49,199 bases of DNA from Candidatus Binatus sp. Lineage in GTDB: Bacteria; Desulfobacterota; Binatia; Binatales; Binataceae. A model generated the notes under the pieces. It did not search any database. It was not told the origin of the DNA and saw only the letters and a program-made list of their open reading frames with translations. The DNA lies in contig NZ_DATCTO010000017.1 of the NCBI RefSeq assembly GCF_036567905.1, forward strand, positions 1 through 49,199, read 5' to 3'. A program made the translations under genes and the position numbers. Of the stretch, positions 36,033 through 43,980 are shown piece by piece (the first letter of the stretch is position 1; each line of letters opens with the position of its first letter).

Positions 36033-36190
36033 AGTGGGCGTTCCTCCCAGTCGGCTGCACGAAGGCTATAGCACGATTACCTAATCAGCATGATGACCGG
36101 GATGGAATGCAAGAGTAAGGACGGCAAGGTCATCGACCTCGCTTGCATGTAAGCCTAGCAGGCTGATGAAAAAGTAACCGCGCGGGGAGA

Positions 36191-37363
36191 TCACCCGACA
36201 ACCAGCACGTAATTCTCGCGCTTGATGGGGCGAGCGAGCGTGATAGCCATCGCGCGGCCACCGCCGGTACGTTGGACGAGCGCCTCGAATTGCGCTCCAG
36301 CGGCGCCGGACAATGCGCGTGCTCGCCTTAATACCTTGTCGAAATGCCAAAGCGTTTGTGGAGCCGCTGCGCATTGGAGGTTTTGACGCCCAAGCGCGAA
36401 GCTGATGTTTCCCAACGTGGGGTGCACGCGCCGATCGCGTTGCGCGGAAACCAGATCCCCGGGTTTCAGCGACGGATTTCCCTTTACCCACGCATTGTAT
36501 AGGTCCGCAGTGGCAAGCAACTCGGGTCCCCAGTCCTTGAAGATGTGGGTAAGGAGGGGCTCCAAGGTTTCCGGAATGCTGTCATCGCGCGGATAGGATG
36601 CATCCACGTCGGCGAACTCGCCGTCGAAGATGTCAGGCAAGTTCATTCGTTCGGTCCAGCGAAAGACGTTGGGTGCGCGACTTTTCATCAAGGTGCAGGG
36701 ATAGGGGTCACGCCCCAGATGCGCGAACAGGGGAGCCATCAATCCGAAGTCAGCGTCGCTGGGCCGGCCGCCCAGAATGTACGGATTCAACATGAAGTGC
36801 GCCTCGAGGATGTCGAGCAATTCCTCATACGAGCGCTCGATGGCCGGGATGGTTTCTCTGGCGATGCCGAGCCGCGGCAAGTACGCCTGCATCGCCTGCA
36901 TGAAGGGCGCGGCGACGGCGTCGCGATCCGCCCGATTGCGGCTTGCGGATGCGCCACGGCCAAATTCGGCGCGCAGAAATTTCTCTTGCTGCGTCAAGTA
37001 GGACCAACGGTAGTGCATCGCCATCTTGAGCAGCCCTTCCGAGCCAAACGCTCCTATCAGCGAGGCAACGGTCCGTTGCACCGGCATTGACGGGTTGAGG
37101 CGCGGCTCGGGAAATTTCTCCTCTAGATGTTCGATGATGTCGGAGGTGTCTTGAATGATGGAGCCGTCGGGAGCTTCCAGCACTGGAACGACGAAGAACC
37201 CCAAGGCGGGAGCGATCTTCGTCTGGTAGACCGCGTGCGACGGGAAGAACTCCCGATATGGAATCCGCTTCTTGATCAGATAGGACCTTGCCTTCCCGCT
37301 ATAGAGCGACGTAGGCGCGCCCCACAAAATATAGGTGTCATTTGTGCGTCCGGTGTTCATCAT
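36191..37363 (-). CDS. Glutathione S-transferase-like protein with a C-terminal extension
   Basis: A 390-residue protein with an N-terminal thioredoxin-fold GST domain (residues 10-90: YILWGAPTSLYSGKARSYLI, then VVPVLEAPDGSIIQDTSDII, with the GSH-binding Glu/Asp-Thr-Ser motif) and an all-helical GST C-terminal domain to about residue 250. The helical domain includes PYILGGRPSDADFGLMAPLF, the GST N-capping box region. The last about 130 residues have no family I recognise. Most GSTs are 200-250 residues, so this is long. It starts at ATG 37363 and is transcribed alone. Confidence 0.85.
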   Translation of the reverse strand: MMNTGRTNDTYILWGAPTSLYSGKARSYLIKKRIPYREFFPSHAVYQTKIAPALGFFVVPVLEAPDGSIIQDTSDIIEHLEEKFPEPRLNPSMPVQRTVASLIGAFGSEGLLKMAMHYRWSYLTQQEKFLRAEFGRGASASRNRADRDAVAAPFMQAMQAYLPRLGIARETIPAIERSYEELLDILEAHFMLNPYILGGRPSDADFGLMAPLFAHLGRDPYPCTLMKSRAPNVFRWTERMNLPDIFDGEFADVDASYPRDDSIPETLEPLLTHIFKDWGPELLATADLYNAWVKGNPSLKPGDLVSAQRDRRVHPTLGNISFALGRQNLQCAAAPQTLWHFDKVLRRARALSGAAGAQFEALVQRTGGGRAMAITLARPIKRENYVLVVG

Positions 37364-37499
37364 GCTCCGTGAATTTTGCGGCTACCGCGTGATTTCGGGC
37401 GTTGTCCCGAAGTCAGTGGGAGCTTGACCTGGCGATTTGACGCCTGCATGTAAAGCAGCCTTATCGGTAATAGCAGCTTAATACTCAATAGTGTAACAG

Positions 37500-39011
37500 C
37501 TAGCGGAGAGAAACGCCGGCGAGCGCCGCGACCTGCGCCATATCCACGCTCGCTTCCAGCGCGTCGGCGATTCGATCGAAGGCCGTGCGGCGATTGGCGT
37601 CGGTATCATCCTGCGCGGCGGATTCGAGCGGGGCGAGTCCTTTCGAAGTCCTGATCTCGTCGAGAAAGTTTCGTCGAAAACCGGCCGAATCGAACATTCC
37701 GTGAATCGAAGTGCCGATCACTCGTCCGTCGTCTGACCGTGCGCCCTCCAATTCGTTCACTGCGCTGGAGTCCCGATGCGTCAATCTGAACAGCGCCCGG
37801 GAAGCCGTGACGCCGGTGATGCGCCCGGAGTGAATCTCGTAGCCGGAAACGGGGATGCTTGTCGGCAGATGAATTGCTCGTATTCGATCGGTGATTTTCC
37901 CGCCCTGAAAGATCGTTTCCATTTCGAGCAATCCCAACCCAATCGTTTCGAGCGTATCGCTCTCGACCCCGTCGGCGTCGATGACGCGCCGTCCAAGCAT
38001 CTGGTACCCTCCGCAGATTCCAAGCACCCATCCACCCGCGCGGCGGTGCCGGACCAGCAAGTTCTCCCACCCGGTTGCGCGCAGCCACTTCAGATCGGCG
38101 ACGGTGTCCTTGGTCCCCGGAATGATCAGAACGTCAAGCCGTGGCGCCACGGCGGGATCGCTCAAGTAGTGCACGGCGACATCCGGTTCGTCCTCGAACG
38201 CATCGAAATCCGTATAGTTGGAAATACTCGGCAGGTGTATCACTCCGATAGTTATCGGCTTGCCGCCGGGGTGCGTCGCGATGCCAACCAAACTGGCGGC
38301 GTCCTCCTGCGGCAGTCCCAGGCTCTGCTGCCAGGGAATCACTCCGAGTATCGGGATACCGGTGCGTTGCTCGAGAAAGCGAAGGCCGGGTTCCAGCAGC
38401 TTTTGATCGCCGCGAAACTTGTTAATCAGCACTCCCTTTACGCGACGCCGTTCCTCGGGCGCGAGCAGCTCGATCGTGCCGACGATCGAGGCAAAGACTC
38501 CGCCCTTGTCGATGTCCGCGACCAACAGGACGGGCGCGTCGGCCAGTTCGGCGATTTCCCAATTGACTATGTCCCGATGGCGCAGATTGATCTCTGCCGC
38601 ACTGCCCGCGCCTTCGATAACAATCAGCTCAAAATCCCGCGCCAGATTGCTATAGCTACTGACTATCTCAGGCCATGCCTCAGTACGATACCGCTCATAG
38701 TCATTTACCCCCATTTGAAACCGTGCTCGGCCCCGAATCACTACTTGGCAGCCCATTCCGGATTGCGTTTTCAACAGCACCGGATTCATGTCGGGGCTCG
38801 GTTCGAGCCCGCACGCCTGAGCCTGCACGGCCTGCGCGCGTCCGATCTCGCCGCCACCGGGGCAAACCGCGGCGTTGTTCGACATGTTTTGCGATTTGAA
38901 GGGCGCCACGCGGACGCCGGCGCGCGCGAACGCACGGCACAGCGCGGTGACGACCACGCTCTTGCCGACGTCCGACGCCGTGCCCATTACCATCAAGCTC
39001 CTGGCGCTCAT
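37500..39011 (-). CDS. cobQ: Cobyric acid synthase
   Basis: A 503-residue CobQ. The N-terminal dethiobiotin-synthetase-like ATP domain begins MVMGTASDVGKSVVVTALCR (P-loop 10-18), then VAPFKSQNMSNNAAV and EIGRAQAVQAQA. The C-terminal class I glutamine amidotransferase domain has the nucleophile Cys in WVLGICGGYQMLG and a catalytic His in GTSIHGMFD. It amidates four side-chain carboxylates of adenosylcobyrinic a,c-diamide in B12 synthesis. A ribosome site AAGGAG lies 8 nt before ATG. No other cob gene is in the window, which suggests salvage or a scattered pathway. It is divergent from gnd with 99 bp between; no cobalamin riboswitch fits there. Confidence 0.96.
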   Translation of the reverse strand: MSARSLMVMGTASDVGKSVVVTALCRAFARAGVRVAPFKSQNMSNNAAVCPGGGEIGRAQAVQAQACGLEPSPDMNPVLLKTQSGMGCQVVIRGRARFQMGVNDYERYRTEAWPEIVSSYSNLARDFELIVIEGAGSAAEINLRHRDIVNWEIAELADAPVLLVADIDKGGVFASIVGTIELLAPEERRRVKGVLINKFRGDQKLLEPGLRFLEQRTGIPILGVIPWQQSLGLPQEDAASLVGIATHPGGKPITIGVIHLPSISNYTDFDAFEDEPDVAVHYLSDPAVAPRLDVLIIPGTKDTVADLKWLRATGWENLLVRHRRAGGWVLGICGGYQMLGRRVIDADGVESDTLETIGLGLLEMETIFQGGKITDRIRAIHLPTSIPVSGYEIHSGRITGVTASRALFRLTHRDSSAVNELEGARSDDGRVIGTSIHGMFDSAGFRRNFLDEIRTSKGLAPLESAAQDDTDANRRTAFDRIADALEASVDMAQVAALAGVSLR

Positions 39012-39110
39012 ATCCCGACTCCTTTTGGACCGACCCTCACGGAAGCCATAACATCCGCGATGCGATAGACTGTTTCAATACAGGTCCGGTTCAACAAGGA
39101 GCGAAGTAAG

Positions 39111-40127
39111 ATGCAAATGGGAATGGTCGGGCTCGGCCGAATGGGCGCCAACATGGTGCGGCGCCTGCTGCGCGGCGGTCACGAATGCGTCGTGTTCGAT
39201 GTGAGCGCCGCCGCGGTCAAGGAATTGGCGAAGGAGGGCGCCATCGCCGCGTCGTCACTCGACGACTTCGCCGCCAAGCTCAAGCAGCCGCGCGTGGCGT
39301 GGATGATGGTGCCGGCTGCCGTCGTCGAGGATACGGTGGCGGACCTGTCGCGCCGATTCCAGCGCGACGACATCATCGTTGACGGCGGCAATTCGTATTA
39401 CATCGACGACCTCAGGCGCGCCGAATCGCTGCGGGCCAAGGGGATTCACTATGTCGATTCAGGCACCAGCGGTGGCGTCTGGGGACTCGAGCGCGGCTTT
39501 TGCCAGATGATCGGCGGCGAGCCGCAAGTCGTGAAGCATCTCGATTCGATTTTTGCCACGCTCGCGCCGTCGATCGATTCCGCCCCGCGCACGCCCGGCC
39601 GCGACCAGGTCCAAGGCAGCACCGCCGAGCACGGTTATCTGCATTGCGGACCCAACGGCGCGGGTCACTTCGTGAAAATGGTTCACAACGGAATCGAGTA
39701 CGGGATTATGGCGGCGTATGCGGAGGGGATGAACATTCTGCGCAACGCCAACGTGGGGACGCAGACGCATGCGGTGGATGCGGAGACCACCCCGCTGCGC
39801 AATCCCAAGCTGTACCTGTACGACTTTAATCTCACCGACGTCGCCGAGGTATGGCGCCGCGGCAGCGTGATTGCGTCGTGGCTGCTGGACCTGACCGCCA
39901 ACGCGCTGCTTGGCGATCCGGAACTGAAGAAATTTGCCGGGCGGGTATCGGATTCGGGCGAGGGCCGCTGGACGATCGACGCGGCGATCGATGAGGGCGT
40001 CCCCGCGCATGTGCTTACCGCCGCGCTCTACGAACGCTTCGGCTCGCGAGGCGCGGCCGACTTTGCGGACAAGCTCCTGTCTGCGATGCGCTACGAGTTC
40101 GGCGGACACCTGGAGAAGAAGGCCTAG
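39111..40127 (+). CDS. gnd: Decarboxylating 6-phosphogluconate dehydrogenase, short type
   Basis: A 338-residue protein of the short (YqeC/GndA-like) 6PGDH group. The Rossmann motif MGMVGLGRMGANMVRRLL is at the N-terminus. It is followed by DGGNSYYIDDLRR, DSGTSGGVWGLERGFCQMIG (with the substrate-binding SGG) and HFVKMVHNGIEYG, which contains the catalytic Lys and His. It oxidises 6-phosphogluconate to ribulose-5-phosphate, CO2 and reduced cofactor. The short type is often NAD+-using (family knowledge). GGAG lies 9 nt before ATG. It precedes the aldolase gene by 222 bp containing a long palindrome. Confidence 0.94.
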   Translation: MQMGMVGLGRMGANMVRRLLRGGHECVVFDVSAAAVKELAKEGAIAASSLDDFAAKLKQPRVAWMMVPAAVVEDTVADLSRRFQRDDIIVDGGNSYYIDDLRRAESLRAKGIHYVDSGTSGGVWGLERGFCQMIGGEPQVVKHLDSIFATLAPSIDSAPRTPGRDQVQGSTAEHGYLHCGPNGAGHFVKMVHNGIEYGIMAAYAEGMNILRNANVGTQTHAVDAETTPLRNPKLYLYDFNLTDVAEVWRRGSVIASWLLDLTANALLGDPELKKFAGRVSDSGEGRWTIDAAIDEGVPAHVLTAALYERFGSRGAADFADKLLSAMRYEFGGHLEKKA

Positions 40128-40180
40128 CATGGGAGCTTTGCGTAACCGGACGTTGGTGCTGAAGCGATGCGCGCTGGCGC

Positions 40181-40272
40181 GCGAGATCCTTCGCCGTGCT
40201 CAGGATGACACAAGAAAGCGGGCGGCCGCCCGTGTCATTCTGAGCAAAGGCTGCTGTAGCGAAGAATCTCGC
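40181..40272. repeat. Palindromic extragenic repeat (REP-like), long copy
   Basis: A 92-bp imperfect palindrome. The left arm (40181-40211, GCGAGATCCTTCGCCGTGCT then CAGGATGACAC) pairs with the right arm (40232-40272) apart from a 10-nt insertion. The loop contains GGGCGGCCGCCC, itself palindromic. It shares arm sequence with the element at 5771-5828. It lies between gnd and the aldolase gene. Confidence 0.8.
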
Positions 40273-40293
40273 CGGACGCCCCGGCGTCCGGCG
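40270..40293. repeat. Perfect 11-bp hairpin next to the REP-like element
   Basis: CGCCGGACGCC and GGCGTCCGGCG are perfect inverse complements separated by CC. It lies directly after the large palindrome, so the gnd-aldolase spacer holds two stacked hairpins. There is no T-run, so it is not a classical terminator. Confidence 0.7.
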
Positions 40294-40349
40294 CTGGTTA
40301 TGCAACGCTCTTCTGGCTGGGTGTTTACGATGGGGAGAGAAAACCGAAT

Positions 40350-41216
40350 ATGACATCGCTGCGTGAAGTATTGAACCGCGCGGAAGCGGACAAAGTCGCC
40401 GTCGGTCATTTTAATTTCTCGGACCTGGTCGCGTTCAACGCGATCGTCGCCGCCGCGCGCGACAAGAGATTACCCGTGATGGTGGGTCTGTCCGAGGGCG
40501 AGCGCGAGTTCACCGGCGTCCGACAGGCCGCAGCGTTGGTAAAGTCGGTTCGTGACGAGTACGACTTTCCGATTTTTCTCAACGCCGACCACACTCACTC
40601 GATCGCCAAAGCTGAGGCGGCGGCGAAGGCGGGATTCGACGAAATCATATTCGACGGGTCGGCGCTCCCTTTCGAGGAAAACATCGCGCAGACCAAGAAA
40701 GCGATCGAGGCGATCAAATCGATCAACCCTGCGATTCTTGTCGAGGGCGAGATCGGCTGGATCGGTGCGTCGTCGGCTGTGCTCGACAAGATTCCCGACG
40801 GTGTCGGCGTTATGACCACGCCGCAGGAGGCGAAACAATTCGTCGATGCTACCTCAGTTGACGTTTTGTCGCCGGCGGTCGGCAACATGCACGGAATGCT
40901 CAAGAGCATGGTTCACGGCAACGTTCGCAAGCGGCTGAATATCGAGAGGATCGCGGAGATCAAAGCAGCGGTTCGGATCTTCATGACATTGCACGGCGGG
41001 TCGGGCACCAACGACGACGATTTCAGGAGGGCGATCAAGTCCGGTATGACTATCGTCCACGTCAACACCGAACTGCGGCTGGCTTGGCGACGGGGGGTCG
41101 AAGCGGGGCTGGCAGCGGAGCCCAACGAGGTGGCGCCCTACAAGATACTGAGGGCCGCGGTCGAGGCGGTGAAAGCGGTGGTTGGTTCGCGGCTCGAACT
41201 GTTCAGTTCGAGATAA
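40350..41216 (+). CDS. Class II ketose-bisphosphate aldolase
   Basis: A 288-residue (beta/alpha)8 zinc aldolase of the fructose/tagatose-bisphosphate type. The zinc ligands lie in NADHTHS (His81, His83), GNMHGML and LHGGSGT; catalytic Asp80 precedes the first. It begins ALVGHFNFSDL-like (AVGHFNFSD). It splits ketose-1,6- or 1,7-bisphosphates to DHAP and an aldehyde. The GGGGAGAG site upstream supports ATG 40350. It sits behind gnd on the same strand, separated by the palindromes, suggesting a sugar-phosphate unit. The exact substrate (FBP or others) is not certain. Confidence 0.92.
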   Translation: MTSLREVLNRAEADKVAVGHFNFSDLVAFNAIVAAARDKRLPVMVGLSEGEREFTGVRQAAALVKSVRDEYDFPIFLNADHTHSIAKAEAAAKAGFDEIIFDGSALPFEENIAQTKKAIEAIKSINPAILVEGEIGWIGASSAVLDKIPDGVGVMTTPQEAKQFVDATSVDVLSPAVGNMHGMLKSMVHGNVRKRLNIERIAEIKAAVRIFMTLHGGSGTNDDDFRRAIKSGMTIVHVNTELRLAWRRGVEAGLAAEPNEVAPYKILRAAVEAVKAVVGSRLELFSSR

Positions 41217-41227
41217 CGGCCTGGTTG

Positions 41228-41791
41228 CTATTTGTCCGTCGGTAGATTGACGAATACCGCGGCCGTAACGACCGTAGTCCATAGACCGTCGCGATCGCCG
41301 ATCGCGGATTGCGTGATGTTTCGCGTCTGAACGATTTTATCGGACAGCTTCCATACGCCCTTGCGTTCGTCGTAACTGACGTTGGGATCGAAGTCCACGC
41401 CGAGCGCGGTCGCGAGCATCGTGGCGGCGAGATCTTCGGCGTAGTCGCCAGCCTTCTCGTCGGTCTGCCCGAAACTCTTGTGCTCGGACAGATAGCCGTA
41501 TTGATCCTTGTCGGCCGGAATTGCCAGCCCGACCGACGAAGCCATCAGGCGATGCGGTTCGTCGGTGGAGTTGTCGTACATGACGGTGTAAACGATCTGG
41601 CCGGGAGTCAGGGTCTTCAGTCCGTCCTGAATCGACACGACTTTGCATCCGGGAGGAAAAATCGAGCTGACTCGAACCAGATTGAACTCGGCGATCCGCG
41701 CGTCGCGAAGTGCGAGCTCGAACGAGGTGAGCTTCTCGCGGTGCCTGCCGACGCCCTTGGTCAGAAAAATACCTTTGTCGATCGGACCCAT
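41228..41791 (-). CDS. pdaD: Pyruvoyl-dependent arginine decarboxylase
   Basis: A 187-residue protein of the PvlArgDC family. The self-processing site is present in [12 protein letters not shown]: serinolysis between Ser42 and Ser43 would give the beta chain and an alpha chain with an N-terminal pyruvoyl group. The segment [16 protein letters not shown] is typical of the substrate pocket. The enzyme makes agmatine from arginine for polyamines. It is normally 150-190 residues, so full length. There is no agmatinase or agmatine deiminase near. It is divergent from the aldo/keto reductase gene and convergent with the aldolase gene. Confidence 0.93.
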   Translation of the reverse strand: MGPIDKGIFLTKGVGRHREKLTSFELALRDARIAEFNLVRVSSIFPPGCKVVSIQDGLKTLTPGQIVYTVMYDNSTDEPHRLMASSVGLAIPADKDQYGYLSEHKSFGQTDEKAGDYAEDLAATMLATALGVDFDPNVSYDERKGVWKLSDKIVQTRNITQSAIGDRDGLWTTVVTAAVFVNLPTDK

Positions 41792-41919
41792 CTGCTATTT
41801 TGTCTCCCAATTCGATTTCTTCATTTACATAGAGCAAGCGCAAGCGTTTTGGTAGCGGTTTCGCCGGCAGTTGCGATAAGGGGTAAGCTGACGAGTGAGA
41901 ATATCCGCCGAGGTGAATC

Positions 41920-42798
41920 GTGATCGAGACAAGTCCATTTGGAAATACCGGTCATCAGAGCACGCGGGTCATTTTCGGCGCCGCCGCGTTGGGCGGGATG
42001 AAGCAGGACAAGGCCGACGGGGTGCTCGAGCTGATCCTCGAATACGGCATCAATCACATCGCCACGGCCGCTTCGTACGGCGATTCGGAATTGCGGATCG
42101 GTCCGTGGATGCGGGAGCATCGCAAACGGTTTTTTCTCGCCACCAAGACCGGCGAGCGCACCTACGAAGGCGCGCGCGCGAGCCTGCATCGATCGCTGGA
42201 GAGGCTCCGGGTCGATCGGGTTGACCTGATCCAGATGCACAACCTGGTCGCGCAGGATGAATGGGCGACGGCTCTGGGAGCCCGCGGCGCGCTCGAAGCG
42301 CTGGTGGAGGCGCGCACCCAGGGACTGGTGCGATTCATCGGAGTCACGGGTCACGGCTCGCAGGTCGCCGCGATGCATCGCCGCAGCCTGGAGCGGTTCG
42401 CGTTCGACTCGGTGTTGTTTCCATACAATTTTACAATGCTGGATATCGGACAGTACGGCGCCGACGTCGAGGCGCTGCTGAAAGTCTGCCGCGAGCGCGC
42501 CGTGGCGACGCAGACGATCAAGTCGGTGGCGCGGCGGCGATGGCAAAACGGCAACGGCCCGAAATTCAGCTGGTACGAGCCGCTTCGCGATCGCGACGCG
42601 ATCCGCAGGAGCGTCCACTTCGTGCTCAGCCGGCCAGGGCTGTTCCTGAATACCTCGAGCGACGCGACCCTCATCCGCGATATTCTCGATGCGGCGAGCG
42701 TGAAAGCAACGGCGCCGGCGCGCGCCGAGATGGAAGCCGACGTGGCGCGCTACGCGATGGAACCGCTGTTCATCCCCGGCGTGTCGGACACGATCTAA
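41920..42798 (+). CDS. Aldo/keto reductase family protein with an altered catalytic tetrad
   Basis: A 292-residue (beta/alpha)8 protein of the AKR superfamily, read from GTG with GAGG 6-7 nt upstream. Three of the four tetrad residues are present: Tyr53 (ASYGDSE), Lys76 (ATKTGERT) and His107 (IQMHNL). The position of the catalytic Asp, normally in the IDTA motif, is Ala48 (HIATAASYG). The C-terminal part lacks a clear NADPH-specificity motif. Loss of Asp weakens hydride transfer in some AKRs but does not abolish it in all. It could be an active enzyme with altered chemistry or a repurposed fold. Divergent from pdaD (128 bp). Confidence 0.9.
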   Translation: MIETSPFGNTGHQSTRVIFGAAALGGMKQDKADGVLELILEYGINHIATAASYGDSELRIGPWMREHRKRFFLATKTGERTYEGARASLHRSLERLRVDRVDLIQMHNLVAQDEWATALGARGALEALVEARTQGLVRFIGVTGHGSQVAAMHRRSLERFAFDSVLFPYNFTMLDIGQYGADVEALLKVCRERAVATQTIKSVARRRWQNGNGPKFSWYEPLRDRDAIRRSVHFVLSRPGLFLNTSSDATLIRDILDAASVKATAPARAEMEADVARYAMEPLFIPGVSDTI

Positions 42799-42807
42799 AG
42801 GCCCCGA

Positions 42808-43968
42808 CTAAACGACCTTGCGCAACGCAAGCGCGGGCGGAAGCCGGACGGCTTCGAAGATCGGGACGACGCCGCTCACTATGCTGACGGCCAGCGCGGC
42901 GATCAGCGCATTGAGGGTTTGCGCGGAAGTGACCCACAGCGCGCCGTTGCCGCCGAGCGCCGCGCCGAGCGTGATGCCGCCGGAGAACATCCAGAACGCG
43001 GCGCCGGCGCCGATGATGCCGCCGAAGAGTCCGATCGCGCCGCATTCACCGAATAACAAAAAGGCTACGGCGCTGCGGCTGAAGCCGAGCGCGCGCATCA
43101 CGGCGACGTCGCTGATTTGTTCGCGGACCATCATGACCGTGGAGTTGGCGGCGATGAGCAGCACGGTCAGCAACACGACCAGACATAGCGCGAACACGAT
43201 AGCCCTGATGTTGCCGATGGCGGAGAGGCCGGAAGAGAGCGCGTCGCTTTCGGTCATGGTGCGCGTTTCGGCGTCGGAATTGGCGAAGTGCTCGTCGATC
43301 TGTTTGGCGAGCGGGCCCATCGCGTCGGCGCTGGTGGCGCGGACGATGATGTTCCAGGCGATGTCTTCGTCGGGCAGCCCGTGCGCTTTGCGCGCCGCCA
43401 TCAGGTAGTCGCGCCGCATGAGAAAGGTGTTGGGATAGCGCTTGGACGCCATCTGGCCGCCGATGATGAAGGTCATCTCCATATGGTCTGAGTCGGTGCT
43501 GCGGAGCGTGACGGTGTCGCCGATCTTCCAGCCGTATTTGCGCATGAGAATTTCGCCGACGATGGCGGTGCGCTTTTCTTTGGCGCTCGCCTCGCGCTGC
43601 TGGTTGGTCAACGCGTAGTCAGGGAACACGTCGCCTATCTCCGGGCCGGCGCCGACGCCGAAGACCGGCTCGCTGACGTCGCGCCACGTCGCGAACCATC
43701 CCGTGATCGCGACGCACGCGGCGACGCCGGACATTTTATTGATGTCGTCGCAATAACGCGCTGGTAGATCCTCCCACGGCGCGGTCTTGTTGCTGATTAT
43801 GAGACGGAGCGTGCCGGACGCGTCCTTGACGACGCGATCCATCGAAGCCGGCACCGACACCAGGACGGTGTAGATGAAGGTGGCCAGCGCGATCGTGAGG
43901 ATAGTCAGAATCGTGCGGCGCAAATTTCGACGCATATTGCGCTCGACCAATTTGATCCAGTTGAACAC
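42808..43968 (-). CDS. ABC transporter permease, FtsX/MacB type (second of pair)
   Basis: A 386-residue protein with the four-helix FtsX layout: one N-terminal TM helix (RRTILTILTIALATFIYTVL), a periplasmic MacB_PCD-like domain (about 60-240), and three C-terminal helices (AIVFALCLVVLLTVLLIAAN, GECGAIGLFGGIIGAGAAFW, TLNALIAALAVSIVSGVVPI) plus the coupling segment REQISDVAVMRALGFS. The start is GTG at 43968, 12 bp after the upstream permease gene. The two would form a heterodimeric transmembrane part of a lipoprotein- or peptide-type MacB/LolCE-like exporter. No ATPase gene is adjacent. Confidence 0.92.
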   Translation of the reverse strand: MFNWIKLVERNMRRNLRRTILTILTIALATFIYTVLVSVPASMDRVVKDASGTLRLIISNKTAPWEDLPARYCDDINKMSGVAACVAITGWFATWRDVSEPVFGVGAGPEIGDVFPDYALTNQQREASAKEKRTAIVGEILMRKYGWKIGDTVTLRSTDSDHMEMTFIIGGQMASKRYPNTFLMRRDYLMAARKAHGLPDEDIAWNIIVRATSADAMGPLAKQIDEHFANSDAETRTMTESDALSSGLSAIGNIRAIVFALCLVVLLTVLLIAANSTVMMVREQISDVAVMRALGFSRSAVAFLLFGECGAIGLFGGIIGAGAAFWMFSGGITLGAALGGNGALWVTSAQTLNALIAALAVSIVSGVVPIFEAVRLPPALALRKVV

Positions 43969-43980
43969 GATGATTCCCGT

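Noticed and set aside
36089..36151. A short plus-strand frame MMTGMECKSKDGKVIDLACM
   Set aside because: It has no ribosome binding site, is only 20 codons long, and lies between two minus-strand genes.
39012..39110. Possible cobalamin riboswitch upstream of cobQ
   Set aside because: The gap of 99 bp is too short and shows no B12-box sequence.
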